In this document: piece after piece, positions 57,501 through 64,000 of the stretch
Position numbering within the stretch: position 1 is the stretch's first letter
Layout of the letters: each line of letters starts with the position of its first letter
Assembly (NCBI GenBank): GCA_013397115.1
Contig: VWZW01007169.1
Span: 1,949,451-2,013,450 of the forward strand
Source of the DNA: Edolisoma coerulescens
Taxonomy: Eukaryota; Chordata; Aves; Passeriformes; Campephagidae
Length of the DNA stretch: 64,000 nt
Direction of reading: 5' to 3'
Position numbers and translations under genes: made by a program
The notes under the pieces: model-generated
Told to the model about the DNA's origin: nothing
Seen by the model: the letters and a program-made list of their open reading frames with translations, nothing else
Database searches by the model: none

Positions 57501-59957
57501 GCTCTGGGAGGATCCAGCAGCTCCATGTGTGTGCCAGTTTGCCTCTTCAGGGACAACTTTTTTCTGAAAAAAACTCCAAAATAACACCCTCCCACACACA
57601 TACTCTTTTTGAGTTGGCAGTGTTCTGAGATCAACAAGTAAATCTTTAAAATATAGAAGTTGTATTTGTTCTTCATGATGCTACAATTTATGGAATGATA
57701 GAATTAGCTCTATTATTTGAATTGAATTTTTTTTAAAATGCAAAAAAAAATTAATCTTGCTGGAAAAGCATCTTTTAAAACAGGAAGGAATGGTTTCAAT
57801 ACCCTTAAAATATTTTTAATAGTAGTTGCTTTCAGTTGCTTCTCTCTAAAAGTTGGAGAAAGGGCATCTTGAATGCATTACAGTAAGTTCAGCCCAAGTG
57901 AATCTGCTTTCAAAAGTATGCTAGAAAAGATATCCACAGTAATAGGATTAGTACAAAGAGAACTTGTTGTCTTTGTATTTAAAATCCTAAGGTTAATTTG
58001 TCTTGGTTCCACCCCTCCAAAAAATTTTGTAACAAGTTTCTGTTGCCAGTCATTACTTAATGATGTTTCACTCTTAAATGCTCGCAAGAAATATCTAACA
58101 CCTGCTGGGAAAAATTATCCGTAAAGGTTATCTCAGTAAGGCTTGGATGTAAAATGTCAAAGGACAACTTCATCTCTTTCCCCTTCTTCACCCCCCACCC
58201 TTACTACAGGCAGGAAAACCCGGGGAACTTTTGCAAAGCTGTCAGACAGGCAGAAGCCTGCTTCCCTCCAGCCTCTCTCCTCCCTCAAGAGAGCCTTGGG
58301 ATGTACTTATTTAAGCTATCAGGGTGTCTGAAGGTAAAAAACTGAAGGCAGAGAAAATTAATAATTTACTAAAGCTTTGCTGGAGAACAGCAGACCTCAA
58401 CACCTGCCATTGTCACCTGGAGGACAACTGAACAGTGAGGCCAAGGGGCACCTCCTGCCTGTGTGGAGGGGAGCACCAGCCGGGGACCCTGCTGCCAAAG
58501 GGGCACAGGAACACAGATGGATTACCCCTGGCTTCAGGAGAACAACCTGTTGGCTTCAATCCCCTTTTCTTCTGGTTTCAGCACTCTGCTATTCCCCTGC
58601 TCGGGAAAAAAACGTGGCTGAACACTTCACCTTGTGACCCCCACAAACCCCAATGAATTTAATGCAACGTCAGTCTTGGTGGTATCTAGTAGGCTTTCTG
58701 CTCCTGCCTCCCAAAACCAAGACACTGCAAACCAACTGAAAGATTCAGATTCAAATAGGGGTGTTTTTTTTCTTGCTACACAAAAGATGTTTCTTTGAAC
58801 AGATACAACACATTTAGATGTTTTGGGCTTTTTTGTGTTTTATAACTGCAAGTATTTGTGAATGCACCTGTTAATGTTGGTGGGAGACCTACACGGTAGA
58901 TCAAAGCTGCTCACGGAAAAGTCTTTGCAGGATCAGTTTTATGTTATACCCCACGTTTCTTCAAGGCAGCAAGGAAGAAAGTATTTGTGCTTCTGAGATC
59001 AGTGTTCATTCTCCAGAACCGTCTAGGTGTTTGTTATTAATAATCTGCGTTACTATCCATCTGTGGTCTGTTTGCAGGATGGAGAGCCAGCAGCAGCAAT
59101 TATGATCAAGCCTGGCTGCAGTCTTTGGCATTGTGTGGTGGTTTTGGCTGGGGTATAAAAAATCTTCATCTTACTTCCGTGAAGCCAGCAGTCCAAAGCT
59201 TGACACTTTCTGTACCTTGCAGTGCTCTTTTTGACCCATGTCCCTCTTGCACCTTAGATGAGGAGCTCCTGAAAGCTGAGCGTGCTCTTTGTCGTTCCTA
59301 CTCAGTGGCTTTGTGCAATTGTAGGATCCCTTCACATGGTTGATCATTCTGGCACCTCTCTGTGAGTGCTGGCAAGGCTCACAACTGGCCATGCAGCTTT
59401 GTAGCGCAAACTGATTAAAACGGGAATGTCCTGGAAACCAGAGAATCTGGGAGTCTAATGAAGGTCTGGGATTTGTGACTGCAGAGACTTTTCATTGGTA
59501 AATGCAGCCCATGGGGGGAGACACACACTGGTCAAGGTCAGAACTTCAACTTTTATCAATTTTTATCTTCTCTTTTCCTTGGTGTTTCTCAGATTGGTTT
59601 CAGCTTTTCTGTTATTTGGGTTTCCCATATTTGCTTACTTTGTCTCCTGTAGCCAATAAACAGAACAAGCGTCTGATTATCAGAGGTCTGATTGCATTCA
59701 GTGGGTGAGTGTTACAGTCAATGCTTTCCTCTCTTCCTCACGAGTACACTGTGCTGTGTATTGATGGAACTGGGTAAAACACCTCTTGTGTACCTACTGG
59801 AATCAGCCCAAGGTAGTTTTGCCAACACAGTGTCTCTCTGTCAGTACCATCTTTCCTAGCTTGATGTTTCTGTGACAAGATGTTTTTTCACCTACGCAAT
59901 ATCTTGATAATGAGGTTTATTGACTCTGTCCGAGAGAGGCATTTTGCACCTATACCA
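57501..59957. other. Unique sequence, nothing recognised
   Basis: AT-rich from 57600 to 58140, then a GC-richer patch at 58180-58640. GGGGTATAAAAAATC near 59151 resembles a TATA box but stands alone. Confidence 0.45.
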
Positions 59958-59991
59958 AAGAATTTTGAAGGAAGAATTTTGAAGAATTTTG
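59958..59991. repeat. Interrupted 10-bp tandem repeat
   Basis: AAGAATTTTG occurs at 59958-59967, 59972-59981 and 59982-59991; the first copy is separated by four bases. Confidence 0.85.
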
Positions 59992-59994
59992 AGG

Positions 59995-62900
59995 ACAGAA
60001 AACCTGTCCAGGTAAAGTTTGATGTGTGACATGTGTGTGCATGTTCCCATTCATTGTGGTTTTAGATAACTGTGTTCACGATGGGTAACAAAAGCACAGA
60101 AATACCTTGGGAGTACAAAGGGACTGTTTCTGTTCCTTAAGCTTTGATAACATGTTGACATCCTTAGTGAAACTACAGAAAGGGTCAATATCCTTTGCTG
60201 TCTTTTCCAGTGACATGTTCTGGAATATTTCTCTTTTTATTCACATGCCCTCTCTGTTCTCAGGTGAATACAGTTGTAGCTCTCTCTTATGGACAGCTCT
60301 TCTCTGTTTTGTACTGCGTCACAGAGGTACAGATATCTGACAGCTGCGAAACATGCCTCAGATAATTCACTGAATCCTGGTGGTGTGACAAGAAAAACCC
60401 TTGAAAATCCCCACTGCTTTTGTAACTGCATATCAGGAAACCCCTGATGTCAGGTTCATAAAGGATGGCTTTGCAGGACTATGAGAAAATCCTCACCGTG
60501 GTTTTGGGGGTTTAAAAAAAATATCTCTACTATTATTTTTGTAACAAACAAAGTTTGCATCTCTTTTCGAGTTTATGACCTTGACAGCATAAATGCATAC
60601 AAAACTTCATCACTGGGATGATACATTTTTTGCACTTTTTTTCTTAAACAGTCGTTTTACCCTGCAGATATCCTTGTCCCTTACGCCAATCTCCCTTGCT
60701 TCTTTTTTTGCAATATGTGAAAGCATTGGCTCCAGCTGTTCTGTTGTTTGGAAAGACCTCAACACAGCTGGTGATTATATAGAGAAATGTTATTTAATGG
60801 GCACAAAAGGACCTGATGGCTGCTAGCAGATTCCTGGTCGGTGGGCAGCACTGCTGCTACCCCGCTGGGACAGGCCACGTGCCAGGGCCCTCTCTGGGTG
60901 TGCCTCAGGGCACAGCCCTGGCACAGTGGCACTCATGTCTGCTGCTGTCCCTCAGCTCCGAGACACGAGCTCTTCCCAGCCTCAGGAAGTCCCTTCACTC
61001 CTCTGTTCCATGTGTTTCCCTGGGCTACCTACAAACCTACCAAGAAAGGCAGATTATTTTTCTGGATCCTCTTTTTCAGAGTGAGTGTTGAGAAGGGAAA
61101 GTAAGGTGTAAGCACAGCCTTTCCTCTGCTGGGATCACAGTGAGCACTGTTACTGTGGTTTCTGACTTGGCACATTGTTTCCCTTTTCTGGATTAATCCC
61201 AAAAACATAAAATGGTTTCTAATAATGCTGGTTGTGTTATCAGATATCTTTGTAATTACAGGAGCATGAGCTGTGGCACGCACATCTCTATCCCCCCAAA
61301 TGACTCTACTGCAAAGGAAGTTTCTCATTATATTCTTATGTAATAAATCTTTTGCAGCCACCCCCATATTGTTAATATTCATCAGGGAAGGCTAGATAGT
61401 CAACAGCAGAATTCACAGAAGCAGACGGGTTGTCTCTTAGAGCTGCAGCACTCTCTGTGTCCCATAAATGTCTCCTGAATTTGTGCATCAAGGCCACCCC
61501 TGAAAGCTGGGGATATTAGTAGCAGTTCTTGTGCACCAAATGAACTCAAGCATGGATTCTCTGTGGCTCACCCACAGCTTTCAGGTGGTCATTCCCTTTT
61601 TGCTCTTGATCTTTATGTATTTGGACCTACTGACTTGGAGGGGAAGGGCTGGTGTGTGGATGTGGCTCGCCAAGGAGCCAGCTTGCAGCATGCTCTCACA
61701 ATGCAAAAGCTCCTCTTTCTGCGTGTTTGCTGCAAGAATAGCTGAGATAATCAAGCCTTCAAAGCAAACGGAGGAAAAAAAAGCAACCCTCAAACCAAAC
61801 CTCAAAATTTTAGTCAGGGCTATTTCCAAGCCCTGTCAGCAATGCTTAAGTGAGCTGGGACTTCTCTGACAGCAGAAGTTATAGGTGGAAAAATTTCACC
61901 AAAAAAAAAAAGAAAAAAGGAAAAGCATATGCACAGCAGGCCTGTGAAACAGCAGTGCTAGAAGACAATTTTTAAAGGTCAGAATTATTATAGGACATTA
62001 ATTAGCAGACTGATAATGCTCAAATTGCCTTAGCAAATTTAGACACTGTGTAAGGCAACATGCTGCAAGGGGTGCAGCCACCTGAAAAGAATTTGGACAC
62101 TTTAACAGAAAATATGTCCTGCTCAGAACAGAGCTAGAAGAGCATAATGACAAAACAATATAACTTCCCTAAAGTAATTAGGAGGTGGGAGTGAGAGTAA
62201 ATAAGCTTTTGCAGAACACAGTTTTAGTGAACCAAATGAGAGCAAATAAACTGTGCATCAGGTTTTCCTCAAGTGCAGGAAAGAGAAGGTAGCTAATCCT
62301 GGATTTTAACAGTGGTACTTGAGCTCCTAGCAAAAAGAAAATGTGACTTTGCAAAGAGGGGAAGTTACAAAACAGATTGGATATACTTATCAATTCCTGC
62401 TCCCAAACATTCCCCAACCATCAAAAGCTTTTGATGCATCAGTGAGGTCCTCATTTGGCCCCTAGAGAGCTTGGGTACTTTACACAGATTTAAGGGACAG
62501 TCGTTGCCATGCATTTAGATTTCTAAGAGAAATGAATAAAAAATAAATCTGGAACATATTTATTTTTTTTATTGCTCTTAAATTCAAAGTAGATCATGGC
62601 TGGACATGCATTCCTTGCAATTCAGAAGTTTTTTTACTACTTCCTTTTTGATAATATGACATTGGCTAAAGAAATACTTGGATACTGATGGGAGTTATCT
62701 GTTTATTTGGTAATTCTGTGCATATTTTAACAAGATGGTAGCTGTTGGAGGGGAGTAATAATCAACTTCTACGTTTTCTTTCTTTTTATGGGTGGCTGAA
62801 CTGCAGAATTAAAACTGAATTTTGAAGATGTTTATATTTAGGGAATTGGCTTCATTCATTGTAGATAGAGTATTTCTGAAACTTGGAGTAGCATTTGGAT

Positions 62901-64000
62901 TCCATCTCTAGCCTTTCAGCTTGTAACAGTGTACAATGCAGGGTAGGCATGTGGAGGTATCTGTACTCAACTTATCTATAAATATAAAGACTTTATAGGC
63001 TTTGTATATCATACATACATATGAAAGACGTGTGTGTATATGTATATATTCTTAGCAGTATTTGCCAAAAAGTGGTTCTAGTGCTGCAACATCATCTTAA
63101 ATTACCTGTTAAAGATAGTTGTGAAAACCATAGCTAATTTGTCTTCTCAACTGCGTGAAGAAAATTCTAGTTTTACTGTGAGTTCTGGGATGGAGTATAA
63201 AAAGAGTTGGAAAGAGGATACATCTTCTAAAACATGGAGCAGGAAGTTCAAATTTAACTGTGTATAATATTTTTCCATTATGAATTTCTATTGAATTGGC
63301 CTAACAGCCCAAGAGAAAATCAGCTGAAGATTTCTGATTTTTTCTTCACTTTTGATGGGGACACGTAGATTGAGGTTAGAACTCTCCAAAGATTATCCTC
63401 TGAGTGCCAGCTTTTAATGAATCCCATTTGTTTTCTTGATTAAGTCTGCTATTACCCCTGTTTAGTCTTGTTACGAGCCCATTAGCCAGAATTTTCATAT
63501 CATGGTTTAGAAGAGAAATTAGCCTAGAAAAGCAGCAGTCATCATCAGACAATTTTCAGTGTATTTAATATAGTTTACATTATATGAAATCAGGAACTTG
63601 TAGTCTCATACACCTCTATAAAAAAAAAAAAGCCCAAACAAACCCAAACAACTGTTCTTTGTGGTGAAATTCACTGGCCAATAAGGGCTGCAGTCAGATA
63701 TCAGGTTGTGGTGATAACACTGTGTATTACGAATGCACACACAGCCACAAGGTCTGTTTGGTGAACCTGCATCTGGCAGGCTATGTCAGGCTACATCTAT
63801 GATTTGTGTGACAGAAGCTTCTTTCGGAAGAATCAAATCTCAAAAGGTTTGACCTCTTATTTTCAAAAGATAAGCATGCAGGAGGCTTACTGAGCCTTGT
63901 GGTCAGTCACAAAGTACTCAAGAGCTTTGGAAGTGCTTAAAAGCCATGTGATGGGTACAGTGAAACATGTAACACAGGTGTAGCAGAGTTTTGGAAATTC
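59995..64000. other. Unique sequence, AT-rich toward the right end
   Basis: One GC-richer patch at 60820-61020 holds a 10-bp inverted repeat. A-rich runs lie at 61901-61911 and 63620-63631, and a short GT/TA-type simple repeat at 63030-63049. GAGTATAAAAAGAG near 63193 is TATA-like without other support. No gene recognised. Confidence 0.45.
60879..60924. repeat. 10-bp perfect inverted repeat with nested small stem
   Basis: GTGCCAGGGC (60879-60888) pairs with GCCCTGGCAC (60915-60924) across a 26-base loop. The loop itself contains TGCC and GGCA that could pair. The fold is possible in RNA, but it is too short for a typical microRNA precursor. Confidence 0.6.

Noticed and set aside
57048..57676. 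Five overlapping frames of 99-151 codons in the CpG-enriched stretch
   Set aside because: Opening of nearly all frames at once indicates GC-driven loss of stops; none has a recognisable product.
59151..59161. TATAAAAAA string as a promoter; likewise near 63193 and 30955
   Set aside because: TATA-like strings are frequent in AT-rich DNA and none is paired with a start region, CpG enrichment or gene.
60879..60924. Inverted repeat as a microRNA precursor
   Set aside because: The stem is only 10 bp with a 26-base loop, much shorter than a typical precursor hairpin.
1..64000. CRISPR arrays, tRNA or rRNA genes, bacterial operons, mitochondrial insertions
   Set aside because: No regularly spaced repeats, no tRNA box-B-like sequence with a cloverleaf, no rRNA core motifs and no recognisable mitochondrial genes were seen; the CR1 elements point to a vertebrate nuclear genome.

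Overview
The window looks like nuclear DNA from a bird. The best evidence is four 5'-truncated CR1 non-LTR retrotransposon fragments. One ends in the GATTCTATGG tail typical of avian CR1. The rest is a sparse-repeat, AT-leaning background with short GC-richer, CpG-poor patches. A crocodilian or turtle source is not strictly excluded, because CR1 also occurs there, but density and style fit a bird. I find no bacterial-type operons, CRISPR, tRNA or rRNA.

I recognise no protein-coding gene. Almost every open frame is short, lacks family motifs and sits in GC-richer sequence where stops are rarer by chance. The window is best read as intergenic or deep intronic DNA.

Layout: 0.67-1.94 kb holds two antisense CR1 fragments of different age. 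5.7-7.8 kb is a 2 kb GC-richer block with a 171-codon reverse frame starting with a signal-peptide-like segment. 7.95-8.24 kb is a CR1 3' end on the + strand. 8.3-19.8 kb is AT-rich DNA interrupted by GC patches at 12.0, 14.2, 15.4-17.2 and 17.7-18.1 kb. 19.82-19.98 kb is a very old CR1 remnant. 22.34-22.54 kb has a well-formed 3' splice site followed by a Pro/Ser-rich open frame. 26.4-29.1 kb is AT-rich with homopolymers and a perfect 20-bp palindrome. 29.13-29.40 kb looks like a reverse-oriented solo LTR of an endogenous retrovirus. 37.87 and 42.21 kb carry two diverged copies of an approximately 100-bp repeat I cannot name. 42.27-42.93 kb is the longest open frame (219 codons, reverse). 43.78 kb has a second exon-like frame. 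56.6-57.5 kb is the only clear CpG-enriched stretch. The remainder is unremarkable unique sequence with small tandem duplications.

No set of genes here forms a pathway, so nothing can be said about genes working together, and I see no undescribed biological system. The items most worth checking are the unnamed repeat pair, the two exon-like frames, the CpG-enriched stretch and the two long reverse frames.
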